A stretch of 64,000 bases of DNA from UTCHB3 sp964531325. GTDB lineage: Bacteria; Bacteroidota; Ignavibacteria; Ignavibacteriales; Ignavibacteriaceae. The stretch lies in contig CAZHCW010000001.1 in NCBI GenBank assembly GCA_964531325.1, positions 186,001 through 250,000 of the forward strand, read 5' to 3'. The position numbers and the translations under genes are program-made. The notes under the pieces are model-generated. The model was not told the DNA's origin. It did no database searches and saw only the letters and a program-made list of their open reading frames with translations. This document shows, piece by piece, positions 44,653 through 53,750 of this stretch. Positions within the stretch are counted from its first letter, which is position 1; every line of letters begins with the position of its first letter.

Positions 44653-44693
44653 CAATATTATCGTATTGCTGCATTATTGAACTACTGCATTTT
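44653..44693. repeat. Degenerate 16-nt-period repeat after copA
   Basis: TATTATCGTATTGCTGC then ATTATTGAACTACTGCATTT is a diverged form of the repeat seen at 1645-1680 and 28623-28658. It lies between copA and the convergent tRNA gene. Confidence 0.6.
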
Positions 44694-44704
44694 AAAATAC
44701 ACGG

Positions 44705-44777
44705 AGCCACCTGCCGGAATCGAACCGGCGACCTATTCATTACGAATGAATTGCTCTACCAGCTGAGCTAAGGTGGC
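44705..44777 (-). tRNA. tRNA-Thr (anticodon CGT)
   Basis: A complete cloverleaf of 73 nt: acceptor GCCACCT pairs with AGGTGGC, the D-stem is GCTC/GAGC, the anticodon stem ATTCA/TGAAT encloses loop TTCGTAA (anticodon CGT, reading ACG), and the T-stem GCCGG/CCGGC encloses TTCGAAT. CCA is not encoded, so it is added after transcription. Confidence 0.97.
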
Positions 44778-44805
44778 TTCTACAATAAGATTGAAAAAGA
44801 GAGGA

Positions 44806-44901
44806 CTATCTTACTCTTTTTTTATGTCTGTTTTTTCTCAATCTTTTTTTACGCTTGTGCGTTGACATTTTATGTCTTTTGCGTTTTTTTCCACAGGGCA
44901 T
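44806..44901 (-). CDS. AURKAIP1/COX24-type basic mini-protein
   Basis: This 31-residue protein is almost all Lys, Arg and His: it begins MPCGKKRKRHKMSTHKRKKR. This is the AURKAIP1/COX24 domain pattern. The same family supplies a tiny ribosomal protein (bS22) in mycobacteria, so a ribosomal role is likely (inference). TGGAGG lies a short spacing before the ATG. It falls below common gene-length cut-offs and is easily missed. It is transcribed in the direction of the tRNA gene 28 nt downstream. Confidence 0.9.
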   Translation of the reverse strand: MPCGKKRKRHKMSTHKRKKRLRKNRHKKRVR

Positions 44902-44917
44902 CTAAACCTCCATTGGG

Positions 44918-45676
44918 TTATTTTTTGTTTTTTTCAATTAAATTCTGAGCTTGTTTTGCTGCATTCGAATTTGGATCAATTGCAATAGCTTTGGTCAGCC
45001 ACTCATTGGCTTCGTCCGGTTTGTTATTTGTAAGGTTCACAACACCCATATTCAAATGTGCAATCTGATGTTTGGGATCGACTGTGAGGGCCTGTTTAAA
45101 ATAATCCTCGGCCTGTTTAAGGTCGTTTTTGTTGAAAAAGCAAACACCGAGATCCACTAATACATCGGGCACTCCGGGCTTTTTCACAAGGTAATCTTTA
45201 TACAGAGGGATGGCTTTCTCAAAATTTCCGGCATCAAAATAAGCGTGGGCCAACTGTAGCTTCAGTTCGATATTATCCGGATTCTCTGCAAGCTGTTTCT
45301 CCATATTCATGATATCAGTATTAATCTGAGTTCCGCTACCCATTTGATTTTGAGGGGCATCGTGTTGCCCGGGCGGATGATTATGTCCCGCGTGAGCATC
45401 AATCGCTGAGGGTGAATCAAATACTCCGGAGGAAATAAGCGTGATAATTGCAAGAATGGCAAGAACAACAAGTGAAATAACGGCTGTTTTTTCCGGACTT
45501 TTTCCCGATTTGCCACCCTTTTTACTTTGTTTATTTCCTGCTGCAACAGCCTGTTTAGAGGCTTTTTTCTTCATTTCAGGATTGAGCAAAGCTCCACAGT
45601 CGTTGCAATAAGCAGCGGTTGCAGAATTTTCAGCACCACAAATCGGGCAACTGATCATTTTATTTTGTTCAGCCAT
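44918..45676 (-). CDS. Zinc-ribbon and TPR membrane protein
   Basis: This is a 252-residue protein. An N-terminal zinc ribbon (CPICGAE, CNDCGALL, near residues 10-31) is followed by a Lys/Gly-rich linker, one membrane segment (about 68-84), a His-rich stretch (HAGHNHPPGQHD) and at least three TPR repeats (about 125-245). The TPR domain lies on the other side of the membrane from the zinc ribbon and is likely to bind other proteins. It is downstream of the HU gene. I do not recognise a more specific function. Confidence 0.75.
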   Translation of the reverse strand: MAEQNKMISCPICGAENSATAAYCNDCGALLNPEMKKKASKQAVAAGNKQSKKGGKSGKSPEKTAVISLVVLAILAIITLISSGVFDSPSAIDAHAGHNHPPGQHDAPQNQMGSGTQINTDIMNMEKQLAENPDNIELKLQLAHAYFDAGNFEKAIPLYKDYLVKKPGVPDVLVDLGVCFFNKNDLKQAEDYFKQALTVDPKHQIAHLNMGVVNLTNNKPDEANEWLTKAIAIDPNSNAAKQAQNLIEKNKK

Positions 45677-45695
45677 TTATTTCTTCAATTTGTTT

Positions 45696-45992
45696 TTAAT
45701 TATTCACTTTTTTTAAGCTGTTATCGACCTGATTCTTGAAATCCTTTGAGAATTTAAAGACAGGGACAAAATGTTCGGGTACATATACCTTCTCACCATT
45801 TTTAGGATTTCGGGCATATCTGGCAGCTTTACTTTTTACCTTAAAGGTTCCAAATCCTCGTATTTCAATCCCTTTTCCGCTACTCAGAGCTTCAATAACA
45901 CTCTTGAAAAAACCTTCCACAACAGCTTCAGTTTCAAGTTTTGTTAAACCGGTTCCCTCGGCTACAATATCAACAATATCGGCTTTTGTCAT
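45696..45992 (-). CDS. HU/IHF-family DNA-binding protein
   Basis: This 98-residue nucleoid protein has the full HU fold: MTKADIVDIVAEGTGL, then EIRGFGTFKVKSKAARYARNPKNGE, the DNA-binding arm (cited by GFGTF and RNP). It bends DNA. I chose ATG 45992, which gives the usual family start and has GGAG ten bases upstream; a longer frame to 46076 would add an unrelated 28-residue extension. The C-terminal tail is Lys-rich. Confidence 0.93.
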   Translation of the reverse strand: MTKADIVDIVAEGTGLTKLETEAVVEGFFKSVIEALSSGKGIEIRGFGTFKVKSKAARYARNPKNGEKVYVPEHFVPVFKFSKDFKNQVDNSLKKVNN

Positions 45993-46316
45993 TTGATCAC
46001 TTCTCCGGATATAAATTTTTTCAAATAGAACCTCTAATTTATCACCATTTAGCTTAAAATGCAAACTATTCATCATACTCTTCCCCCTTTAATTGAATAA
46101 TTTAACTTTATCACGAAATCGTTTACATTAAAAATGAAATTTTTATTACATTTAAGTTCGAATTTGATTTTATTTCTGAATATCTGTTCTGATTCAGAAA
46201 TTTTTCCCTTACGAAAACAATTTTAAAGTATGGGCAACAGTCTGTCAGTTAATATGGCAAATTTTTTGAATATATTTCATAAAGTTGTTGATTGTAGAAA
46301 GTGTTGTAGCGCATAG
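45993..46316. other. Divergent AT-rich promoter region
   Basis: No further gene is seen in these 324 bases between the divergent HU and 46317 genes. They are strongly AT-rich, as expected for two promoter regions, but I cannot assign -10/-35 pairs with confidence. Confidence 0.5.
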
Positions 46317-46910
46317 ATGGATACCGGCTTAATTCCTCTTGTAAAAGGAGTGGTGATAATCTTTACGATTGTGGTCACTGTTTTTATAGTTCTTTCATTC
46401 GGCTTCGCCAAACTTAAAGCTTTGGTCACCGGTAAAAAGCCCCCTAAAACGGGTCCGGAACTTTATGCTGCTCAACTCGCTATGCAAAAAAATCCGAACC
46501 AGCCTCAAGTAAAAAAGGCAAGAATCCCTTCAAAAGAGAAAAATCCCTCCACCGGGAAAACCGCCGCCACGGTTGAAGCCAAAGCGGCAGTCGAGAACCC
46601 GGAAATGGTTAAAGCTCCCGAGACTCCTCCGGTCAGAAGGAATGACGATGCCAGACGCTCGAGAACTCAGAGCCGGGTTTCCATGAGCATGGTTCAGAAA
46701 ACAATCCCCAAGAGGAATGTATTTCAGGTTGTAAATGCCCAGCAAGCTTCCTTCAGAGGAAACAATGTAGCTAATGTTGACTATTCACCTCAGAATAAAT
46801 CTACCACAAGCCAGGCTTCAATGAGAAATCAAACCCTTTTTGCCGGCCAAGGCAACTCATCCCAAAGCGGCAGATCCATTGCCGGGAAAAGTAACTTTAC
46901 CTTCCGTTAA
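46317..46910 (+). CDS. Unrecognised membrane-anchored protein with disordered tail
   Basis: This 197-residue protein has one membrane segment (about residues 8-30). A long polar tail rich in K, P, S, N, Q and R follows and looks disordered. No motif suggests a function. Codon use is normal for the region and the frame is uninterrupted. Its stop codon is immediately next to the stop of the convergent pepF gene, with no base between them. There is no clear ribosome-binding site. I think it is real, but the family is unknown. Confidence 0.6.
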   Translation: MDTGLIPLVKGVVIIFTIVVTVFIVLSFGFAKLKALVTGKKPPKTGPELYAAQLAMQKNPNQPQVKKARIPSKEKNPSTGKTAATVEAKAAVENPEMVKAPETPPVRRNDDARRSRTQSRVSMSMVQKTIPKRNVFQVVNAQQASFRGNNVANVDYSPQNKSTTSQASMRNQTLFAGQGNSSQSGRSIAGKSNFTFR

Positions 46911-48761
46911 TCAGAGTAAACTCTCCATTTCGTTTAACACCCGCTCCATCTTTTTTATTACTGCTGTTATTGCGTCAGGCTTTGCCATATCAACCCCGGC
47001 ATCTTTCAAAATTTCTATCGAATATTTTGATTTTCCCGATTTCAGGAATTGAAGATAACGATCAACCGCCGGTTGTCCTTCGTTTTTAACACAGTTCACT
47101 AAAGCCTCTGATGCTGCCATTCCGGTCGCATACTGATAGACATAAAAGTTGTAGTAAAAATGTGGTATTCTCGCCCAGGTGTATTCCTCTTCTTCGTCGA
47201 TGAACATGGCAGGTCCCCAATATTTGGCATAAATACTCTTGTATGCAGTTTTTAATTCGGTTGCGGTAAGAGGTTTGCCCGATTCAAGAGTCTCATATAC
47301 CATCTTTTCATACTCTGCAAACATCGTTTGGCGATAGAATGTTGCAGTTACATTGTTAAGGAATTTTTCCATTAACATAAGTTTTTCTTCTTTGCTTTCA
47401 CTCAGTTTTATCAAGTGTTCAAGCAAAAGAGATTCGTTAAAGGTTGACGCAACTTCTGCAAGAAAAATTGAATAATCTGCATATACGGGAGGCTGGTTTT
47501 CACCTGTAAACCATGAATGCATATTATGCCCCATCTCATGAGCAAGGGTAAACACATCATTTAACATACCGGTAAAATTCATGAGCACATAAGGATGAAT
47601 ACCGTAAGTACAGCCTGATGAATAGGCTCCTGACCTTTTCCCCGCTGTCTCGTTAACATCAATCCAGCGATTATCGAATGCAGTGTTAAGTGCCTTTAGA
47701 TATTCATCCCCCATCAATTGCAGTGAATCAACTACTAATTTTTTAGCTTCATCCCAGGAATATTTTTTCACTTCCGCATTATCGAAAATGGTAACATAAG
47801 AATCATAAGGGTGAATGTAATCTTTTCCGAGTCTTTTCCTCTTTATTTCAGCCCACCTGTGCATTGGTGAGAGGTTATTGTTTACCGTATCAATCAGGTT
47901 GTTGTAAACATCTACAGGTATATTGTTACCGTGAAGGGCTGCTTCAAGTGAACTTCCAAATCCTCTCACCTTCGAATTAAATATCTTTCCTTTGAGATTA
48001 TTGTGGAATATTGCTGAAAAAGTATTTGCATAATTTTTAAATGGGGTATAAAACGATTTATAAGCTCTCTCTCTGAAACCACTATCCTTTGAATAGAGGG
48101 CTGCATAAAATCTGCCATGCGACATCTCCGTCTCATTCCCCCCTTCATCAATTACCGAAGGAAATTTCATATCTGCATCAGAGAAAATTGAAAAAACTTC
48201 ATAGGCACCACCCGTAACTGTGGATGAAAGAGCCATAATCATTTCTTCTTTTTCAGAAAGAGTAAATTGTTTCTTTCTTTTAATATCATCAAAAAAATGT
48301 TCATAGCCTTTTAATCCGGTTGATAAAGCCTCTTGGATTATCTCATCAGGTGTTATGATCAGTTCAGGCAGGATAAAAGAAGATTTTGAAGCTGCGGTGC
48401 TGTGAAGATTTTTTATCCTGTCGCTCATCCCTTGATATTTGTTTACCCGCAAGTCGCTGTCCCTGTTGAGCATCACATAGAGATATAACTTTTCGAGTGT
48501 TATGGAAACCTGCTCATCAAACTTAATGCATTCACTCAACATTTTTGAATCAGATGAAATTTTTCCTCTGAATCTCTCGTATCCGGCAATCGCCCCCTCT
48601 GCTCTTGCAAATTCCTCTTCCCAAACGGTGTCATCAGGGTAAATATGTGTAACATCCCACTTCGAATTTTCGTCTATCTCACCCCGTTCCGGAAGTGAAC
48701 CCGACTCGGATTGGCTCCTTAACTTTAACAATAACTCTTCGTTGATCATAATTTTTCTCAT
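46911..48761 (-). CDS. pepF: Oligoendopeptidase F
   Basis: This is a 616-residue M3 family zinc metallopeptidase that degrades peptides in the cytoplasm. The zinc motif HEMGH is in FTLAHEMGHNMHSWF near residue 420, with the third ligand Glu in FLAEVASTFNE about 25 residues later. PF03/M3-type helical domains cover the remainder. The gene is divergent from secD with a 178-bp shared promoter region. A second ATG five codons in (MINEELLL) is an alternative start. Confidence 0.95.
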   Translation of the reverse strand: MRKIMINEELLLKLRSQSESGSLPERGEIDENSKWDVTHIYPDDTVWEEEFARAEGAIAGYERFRGKISSDSKMLSECIKFDEQVSITLEKLYLYVMLNRDSDLRVNKYQGMSDRIKNLHSTAASKSSFILPELIITPDEIIQEALSTGLKGYEHFFDDIKRKKQFTLSEKEEMIMALSSTVTGGAYEVFSIFSDADMKFPSVIDEGGNETEMSHGRFYAALYSKDSGFRERAYKSFYTPFKNYANTFSAIFHNNLKGKIFNSKVRGFGSSLEAALHGNNIPVDVYNNLIDTVNNNLSPMHRWAEIKRKRLGKDYIHPYDSYVTIFDNAEVKKYSWDEAKKLVVDSLQLMGDEYLKALNTAFDNRWIDVNETAGKRSGAYSSGCTYGIHPYVLMNFTGMLNDVFTLAHEMGHNMHSWFTGENQPPVYADYSIFLAEVASTFNESLLLEHLIKLSESKEEKLMLMEKFLNNVTATFYRQTMFAEYEKMVYETLESGKPLTATELKTAYKSIYAKYWGPAMFIDEEEEYTWARIPHFYYNFYVYQYATGMAASEALVNCVKNEGQPAVDRYLQFLKSGKSKYSIEILKDAGVDMAKPDAITAVIKKMERVLNEMESLL

Positions 48762-48892
48762 TTTATTTTAAATATTTAACACAATTTTTCTGAAATTTGT
48801 CTCAAAATTAACATTTATTTCATTTTTTTTAATTTATATATCAAGGTCACTCCCAAATTAGTTGATTTTTTAAGGACTTAGCGGTAAATTGC

Positions 48893-48920
48893 TTGTCTGA
48901 ATTTTTTTACATATTAAATA
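48893..48920 (+). promoter_or_regulatory. Candidate secD promoter
   Basis: TTGTCT (48893-48898) and TAAATA (48915-48920) are spaced 16 bases apart, 19 bases before the secD ATG. The match to sigma-70 is fair; this is inference. Confidence 0.35.
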
Positions 48921-48939
48921 ATTGAGTTAAGTTACATTT

Positions 48940-50934
48940 ATGGAAAAGTACCTATACAGGATTCTGATCACTGTGGCAGTTCTGGCTTTGTCGATATATT
49001 TCTTATATCCAACATACCAGGATTATCTGAACAGCTCAGATATTAAGGAAAAAGTTTCTTCACAGGAGCAATTCTTAAAAAAGAGTTACCCCAACCTGAG
49101 CAAGGACAGTCTCGACATTCTTCTTCAGAATTTTGAAGACAGTTTAAAAAGTGCCGACGAGAGTTATGCCAAAACAAGAGCCAAAAGATTAAAACTTGGT
49201 CTCGATCTTCAAGGTGGAATGCGTGTTGTTCTCGAAGTGAATACAGCACAACTCTTACAGAAACTCGCCAATGACCCTGATCCCGTGTTCGTAAAACTTT
49301 TAGACCAGGCAACAAAAGAAGCTGAAGCCAACGATGAACTTGTGCTGGATGTCATGGTCAGAAAACTTACAGAAGCTAACATAAGAATCAGCAGGTATTT
49401 TGGTAATGTAGATGAAGATGATGCAAAAATTATCTCCAATCTCAAAGATCAGACTGTTGATGCCGTTACAAGAGCAGAACAGATTCTAAGAAACAGAATT
49501 GATCAATATGGCGTTTCAGAACCTGTGATTCAAAAACAGGGTAATAACCGCATCGTAGTTGAACTTCCCGGCATCGCCAATGAAGAAGAGGCGAGACAAC
49601 TTATTCAGAGTACTGCTCTGCTTGAGTTTAAAATGGTTAGAGATGCACAATATGCAATTAATCTCATTGTCAAGATTAACAACTCCCTTGCCGGTGGCAA
49701 AATTGAGGAAGATGTTAAACCTGAGGCAGATACCACAAAAACCACGGACTCGACAGCAACTGCAAAAGCAGATAAAAAAACTGATTCAACTGTGGTTGCA
49801 AAAGCCGATTCCGGTAAGAAGAACGATACTGCCCTAGCAAAGAAGACAGATTCTGCACAGAAATCACCTGAACAGCTTGCAAAAGAAAACCCGATTCTTT
49901 CTCTTATTTCTCCAAGTGAACAAACAGGCGAGATTTATGTTCCCGCCTCAAACAGAGAGAAATTACAAAGATTGCTTAATTCACCTATTTCACAGGCGAT
50001 ACTCGCTGATAACGACGAATTCCTTTTCTCAAATCACTCATTCCTAACCGAAACCGGCGAGAAGATTTTTACACTTTTCTGTGTAACTAAAAACCCTGAA
50101 CTCACTGGTGGTGTTATCACTGAAGCGGTAGGAACCCCTGATCCACAGGGTGCTGCAGGTGCCGTTGTCTCCATGACAATGAATTCTGAAGGTTCTGTTG
50201 AGTGGGCAAGGATAACAGGAGCAAACATCGATAAAAGATGCGCTATTGTTCTTGATGGTGTTGTTTATTCAGCCCCTGTAATCAGAAACAAAATTACAGG
50301 CGGCAGAAGCCAGATCGATGGAATGAAAGATCTGAACGAAGCAAAGCTTTTAGCGAACATATTAAACGCAGGCGCGTTTGCTGCTCCTGTAAACATTATT
50401 GAAGAAAGAACAGTTGGGCCATCCCTTGGTGAAGATTCAATCACTGCTGGATTACAATCAGTTTTGTTCGGTTTCCTCCTTGTGGCTCTTTTTATGATAG
50501 CCTATTATCGTGGTGCCGGTGGCATTGCTTCATTTGCTCTTGTATTTGTAATTGTAATGATTATTGGTACTCTTGCAGCATTTGGTGCAACCCTCACTTT
50601 GCCCGGTATTGCAGGTATTGTGCTTACGATAGGTATGGCAGTGGATTCGAATGTGCTTATCTATGAGCGAATTAGAGAGGAACTTGCTCTTGGTAAAACA
50701 ATGAAAGCCTCCGTTGAAGGTGGATTTGCCAAAGCCGGTTCAGCCATCTGGGATTCTAATATTACAACCCTTATAACCAGTATCATTCTTTATCAGTTTG
50801 GTACAGGTCCTATTCAAGGTTTTGCGCTCACCCTGATGATCGGTATTCTTACCTCATTATTTGGAGCACTGGTAATTGCGAAGGTAATCTTCGAATATTT
50901 CACCGATAAGGGTCATCCCGTTTCATTAGGTTAA
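48940..50934 (+). CDS. secD: Protein translocase subunit SecD
   Basis: This 664-residue subunit pulls secreted proteins through SecYEG using the proton motive force. It has an N-terminal membrane helix, the LGLDLQGGMRVVLEV motif (residues 86-100), the P1 head domain and six C-terminal helices with GIVLTIGMAVDSNVLIYERI-type SecD signatures (cited by GMAVDSNVLIYERIRE). An unusual low-complexity insert of about 60 residues (255-315), made of TDST, AKAD and KKTDS repeats, lies within the periplasmic part. The gene is followed by secF after 31 nt. Confidence 0.96.
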   Translation: MEKYLYRILITVAVLALSIYFLYPTYQDYLNSSDIKEKVSSQEQFLKKSYPNLSKDSLDILLQNFEDSLKSADESYAKTRAKRLKLGLDLQGGMRVVLEVNTAQLLQKLANDPDPVFVKLLDQATKEAEANDELVLDVMVRKLTEANIRISRYFGNVDEDDAKIISNLKDQTVDAVTRAEQILRNRIDQYGVSEPVIQKQGNNRIVVELPGIANEEEARQLIQSTALLEFKMVRDAQYAINLIVKINNSLAGGKIEEDVKPEADTTKTTDSTATAKADKKTDSTVVAKADSGKKNDTALAKKTDSAQKSPEQLAKENPILSLISPSEQTGEIYVPASNREKLQRLLNSPISQAILADNDEFLFSNHSFLTETGEKIFTLFCVTKNPELTGGVITEAVGTPDPQGAAGAVVSMTMNSEGSVEWARITGANIDKRCAIVLDGVVYSAPVIRNKITGGRSQIDGMKDLNEAKLLANILNAGAFAAPVNIIEERTVGPSLGEDSITAGLQSVLFGFLLVALFMIAYYRGAGGIASFALVFVIVMIIGTLAAFGATLTLPGIAGIVLTIGMAVDSNVLIYERIREELALGKTMKASVEGGFAKAGSAIWDSNITTLITSIILYQFGTGPIQGFALTLMIGILTSLFGALVIAKVIFEYFTDKGHPVSLG

Positions 50935-50965
50935 TCTAACAGGTTTTTAAGGAGCTAAAAAAATA

Positions 50966-52108
50966 ATGCGAATTTTTCATAATCTAAATGTCGATTTTCT
51001 CGGTAAGAGAAAAATCTTCTATACGCTCTCGACTACTATATTTGTCTTGGGAGTCATAAGTATTCTTTTCCGTGGACTCCAGTTTGGTATCGATTTTAAA
51101 GGTGGTACCGAGGTTGTTCTCGAATTTGAAAAAGCTATCGAAATAACCAAAGTGCGTGAATCTCTATCAGAGATTGGACTCGGAAATGTTGAAGTGAAAA
51201 CTTTTGGTGCTGAAACCGGTGCTTTAATAAGAACGGAAGCACAGGAAATTCCCGCAGCGGATAAACCGAAAATCCTTTCTACTATTGAAAAGAAGATTGA
51301 CGATGTCTATAAAGGCGTAAAAATTGACAGAACTGAAAATAAAAACACCGGTTCTGTCGTTTACAAATTTGCCGGTCCTGATTCGGCAACAAAGATCAGC
51401 AAAGCACTTTTTGATGAAGGATATCAGGCATCAAGAGTATCTCTCGAAGCCAACAATTCTGAAGTTGTGGTTAGAATTGGTGTATCAGACTGGATCAAGG
51501 ATAACCTCCGATCACAACTTCCCGGTAATGCCTTTAAAGTACTCAGAGAAGACAGAATTGGTCCAAAGATTGGTGACGAACTTAAAAGAGATGCAATTAT
51601 AGCTGTAGTTCTCTCTCTTCTCGGTATCCTGATCTATCTCGCTTTCCGGTTCAAATTCTACTTTGCTCTCGGTGCAGTTACCGCTCTTTTTCATGATGTG
51701 CTTTTAACCCTGGGTTTATTTTCACTTTTTTATGATCTGATTCCGGGATTAAATCTTGAAATTGATTTGACAATCATTGCAGCCTTCCTCACACTTATCG
51801 GTTATTCAATTAACGATACAGTTATTGTATTCGATAGGGTGAGAGAAACGATGAAGATTCATAAGAATGCCCCATTCGAAGAACTTCTGAATGAAGCTGT
51901 AAATAAGACAATGAGTAGAACAGTCCTTACAGGAGGTACTACACTCCTTACACTCGTAATCCTCCTGATTTTTGGTGGTGAAGTGATCAGAGCGTTTGCT
52001 TTTACTCTTTTCTTTGGTATCATAGTGGGAACATACTCTTCGATTTTCGTTGCGAGTGCGTTCGTTCTCGAATATGTAAACAAAAAGAAAATCGAAATCA
52101 ACTTCTAA
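50966..52108 (+). CDS. secF: Protein translocase subunit SecF
   Basis: This 380-residue partner of SecD has an N-terminal helix, FGIDFKGGTEVVLEF (SecF P1 signature), and six helices with a conserved IGYSINDTVIVFDRVRE segment, all typical. The periplasmic part is somewhat longer than in E. coli. AAGGAG precedes the ATG. A bidirectional hairpin terminator follows the stop. Confidence 0.96.
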   Translation: MRIFHNLNVDFLGKRKIFYTLSTTIFVLGVISILFRGLQFGIDFKGGTEVVLEFEKAIEITKVRESLSEIGLGNVEVKTFGAETGALIRTEAQEIPAADKPKILSTIEKKIDDVYKGVKIDRTENKNTGSVVYKFAGPDSATKISKALFDEGYQASRVSLEANNSEVVVRIGVSDWIKDNLRSQLPGNAFKVLREDRIGPKIGDELKRDAIIAVVLSLLGILIYLAFRFKFYFALGAVTALFHDVLLTLGLFSLFYDLIPGLNLEIDLTIIAAFLTLIGYSINDTVIVFDRVRETMKIHKNAPFEELLNEAVNKTMSRTVLTGGTTLLTLVILLIFGGEVIRAFAFTLFFGIIVGTYSSIFVASAFVLEYVNKKKIEINF

Positions 52109-52129
52109 AGGTTGGATTTATTATTACTT

Positions 52130-52169
52130 AAAAAAAAGGCTGATTCAGTAACGGATCAGCCTTTTTTTA
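52130..52169. terminator. Bidirectional terminator between secF and dedA
   Basis: GGCTGAT pairs with ATCAGCC around a ten-base loop. It is flanked by A8 on the left and T7 on the right, so it works from both sides. The stop codon of the convergent DedA gene (52156-52158) lies in the stem and the last codons of that gene are in the T-run. Confidence 0.85.
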
Positions 52170-52812
52170 TAAGAAGTTTGTGTTTTATGTACTTGTGAAT
52201 TGCTTTGTAGCCCGCCGGAATAACGGAAGCAAACGCCACAATAAAGAGGGTGAGTGTAAGATTATCCTTTACGAACGGGAGATAACCAAAGAAATATCCT
52301 GCCCCAACATAAAGAAGGATATATAACATTGCTGATAGAAAACTGGAGAGGAAAAAACGGGAAAATTTCATCCCGACTATTCCCGCTACGAATGGAGCAA
52401 ATGTCCTTACTATTGGAAAGTAACGCGCCAGAAACATGGTTGTACTTCCATGTTTATTAAAAAAGTCTTCAGTAAACTTTATGTAAGAGGGACGAATAAA
52501 TTTGTTATCCATCTTATATGCTCTCTCACCCAGTCTGTGCCCTATCAAATAATTTAACAAATCGCCTATAAAAACTGCCGCAGTAAGAATCCCAAACAAC
52601 GCATACGGGTTTAGTTTACCCGTAGCTGCTATTGTTCCTGCTGCAAAAAGAACTGTTACCCCTGGTAATATTGGCGTTAAAACAAAATTAGTTTCAAGCA
52701 AGATTAGTACAAACAAGATCAGATAAGTGATATTACCATATTCTGTTGTTATTATTGCGAGATAATTATCGAGATGGTTCGCTATCTCCCAGATCTGGCC
52801 TAAGAAATCCAT
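52156..52812 (-). CDS. DedA-family membrane protein (downstream copy)
   Basis: This 218-residue polytopic protein of the DedA/SNARE-associated family is involved in lipid-carrier recycling and membrane homeostasis. The family core GDLLNYLIGHRLG, then ARYFPIVRTFAPFVAGI (Arg residues conserved), is intact. It is a tandem paralogue of the next gene upstream, with a one-base stop/start overlap. Its last codons lie in the terminator. Confidence 0.92.
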   Translation of the reverse strand: MDFLGQIWEIANHLDNYLAIITTEYGNITYLILFVLILLETNFVLTPILPGVTVLFAAGTIAATGKLNPYALFGILTAAVFIGDLLNYLIGHRLGERAYKMDNKFIRPSYIKFTEDFFNKHGSTTMFLARYFPIVRTFAPFVAGIVGMKFSRFFLSSFLSAMLYILLYVGAGYFFGYLPFVKDNLTLTLFIVAFASVIPAGYKAIHKYIKHKLLIKKG

Positions 52813-53471
52813 CAGGCTTCAACTTCAATTTCAGGTTTGCGATTAAACAATTTCTTTACCACACCGATTAGTGCCGGAGCAATGGAGATGACTATAATTG
52901 CTACTAACACAATAGTAAAATTCTCCTTTACGAATGGCAGGTTCCCAAAGAAATACCCCATGTAAACAAAAAGAGCCACCCATAACATGCCTCCCACGGC
53001 ATTATAAGTGATAAATTTTTTATATTCCATCTCACCGATACCGGCAACAAACGGAGCAAAGGTACGAATTATTGGAAAAAACCTTGCGAAGATGATTGTC
53101 TTTCCACCGTGTTTCTCGAAAAATTTATGTGTTTTTTCCAGATACTCTTTTTTTATAAACCGGCTATTCATCGTGTATGCCTTCACACCGATTTTCTTTC
53201 CGATAAAATAGTTTAAGCTGTCGCCTAAAAAAGCTGCTACTGCAAGCAACAAAAAAAGCAAGTGTGGATCAAGATCACCCTTGGCACCAAACGCACCTGC
53301 CGCAAACAGAAGTGAATCGCCTGGAAGCAAAGGAAGAACCACCAACCCTGTTTCACAAAAAATAATTAAAAATAAGATACCATAAGTTAAAGCACCATAA
53401 TCTCGAATAAGTTCACCCAGATGAACATCGACATGAAGTATAAAATCGACCAAATATAGAACAAAATCCAT
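52812..53471 (-). CDS. DedA-family membrane protein (upstream copy)
   Basis: This 219-residue polytopic DedA-family protein is paralogous to the next gene. LPLLPGDSLLFAAGAFG, GDSLNYFIGKKIG and ARFFPIIRTFAPFVAGIG are the family core and show clear similarity to the neighbour. DedA proteins include the undecaprenyl-phosphate flippases of Gram-negative bacteria; I cannot say which copy has which role. The genes are probably co-transcribed. Confidence 0.92.
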   Translation of the reverse strand: MDFVLYLVDFILHVDVHLGELIRDYGALTYGILFLIIFCETGLVVLPLLPGDSLLFAAGAFGAKGDLDPHLLFLLLAVAAFLGDSLNYFIGKKIGVKAYTMNSRFIKKEYLEKTHKFFEKHGGKTIIFARFFPIIRTFAPFVAGIGEMEYKKFITYNAVGGMLWVALFVYMGYFFGNLPFVKENFTIVLVAIIVISIAPALIGVVKKLFNRKPEIEVEA

Positions 53472-53750
53472 TTTTTCTTTCTATAATTCTAAAATTGTCA
53501 GCTTTAAATTTAACAAAGTGAATTGTTTATGTGAGTTAATTATTGTTAATCATAATATTAAATTTACAATTCATTATTTAGAAAAAAATGACAGAAATAA
53601 TAACAGTTTCTCAGAAGTTTCGATCTATTAACAAATGTGGATTGAATTTAATCTTTGAGATATTCAATTGAGGACTAAATGTGGTCAGGTTGTGGAGAGG
53701 ATCCAGCTCTTTTGAATGAGGTGAATTTTAGAGGATGGAATTCTGTTAAC

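Noticed and set aside
53472..53750. Search for a HEPN partner of the nucleotidyltransferase at 53751
   Set aside because: No frame of suitable size or sequence is present on the downstream side.
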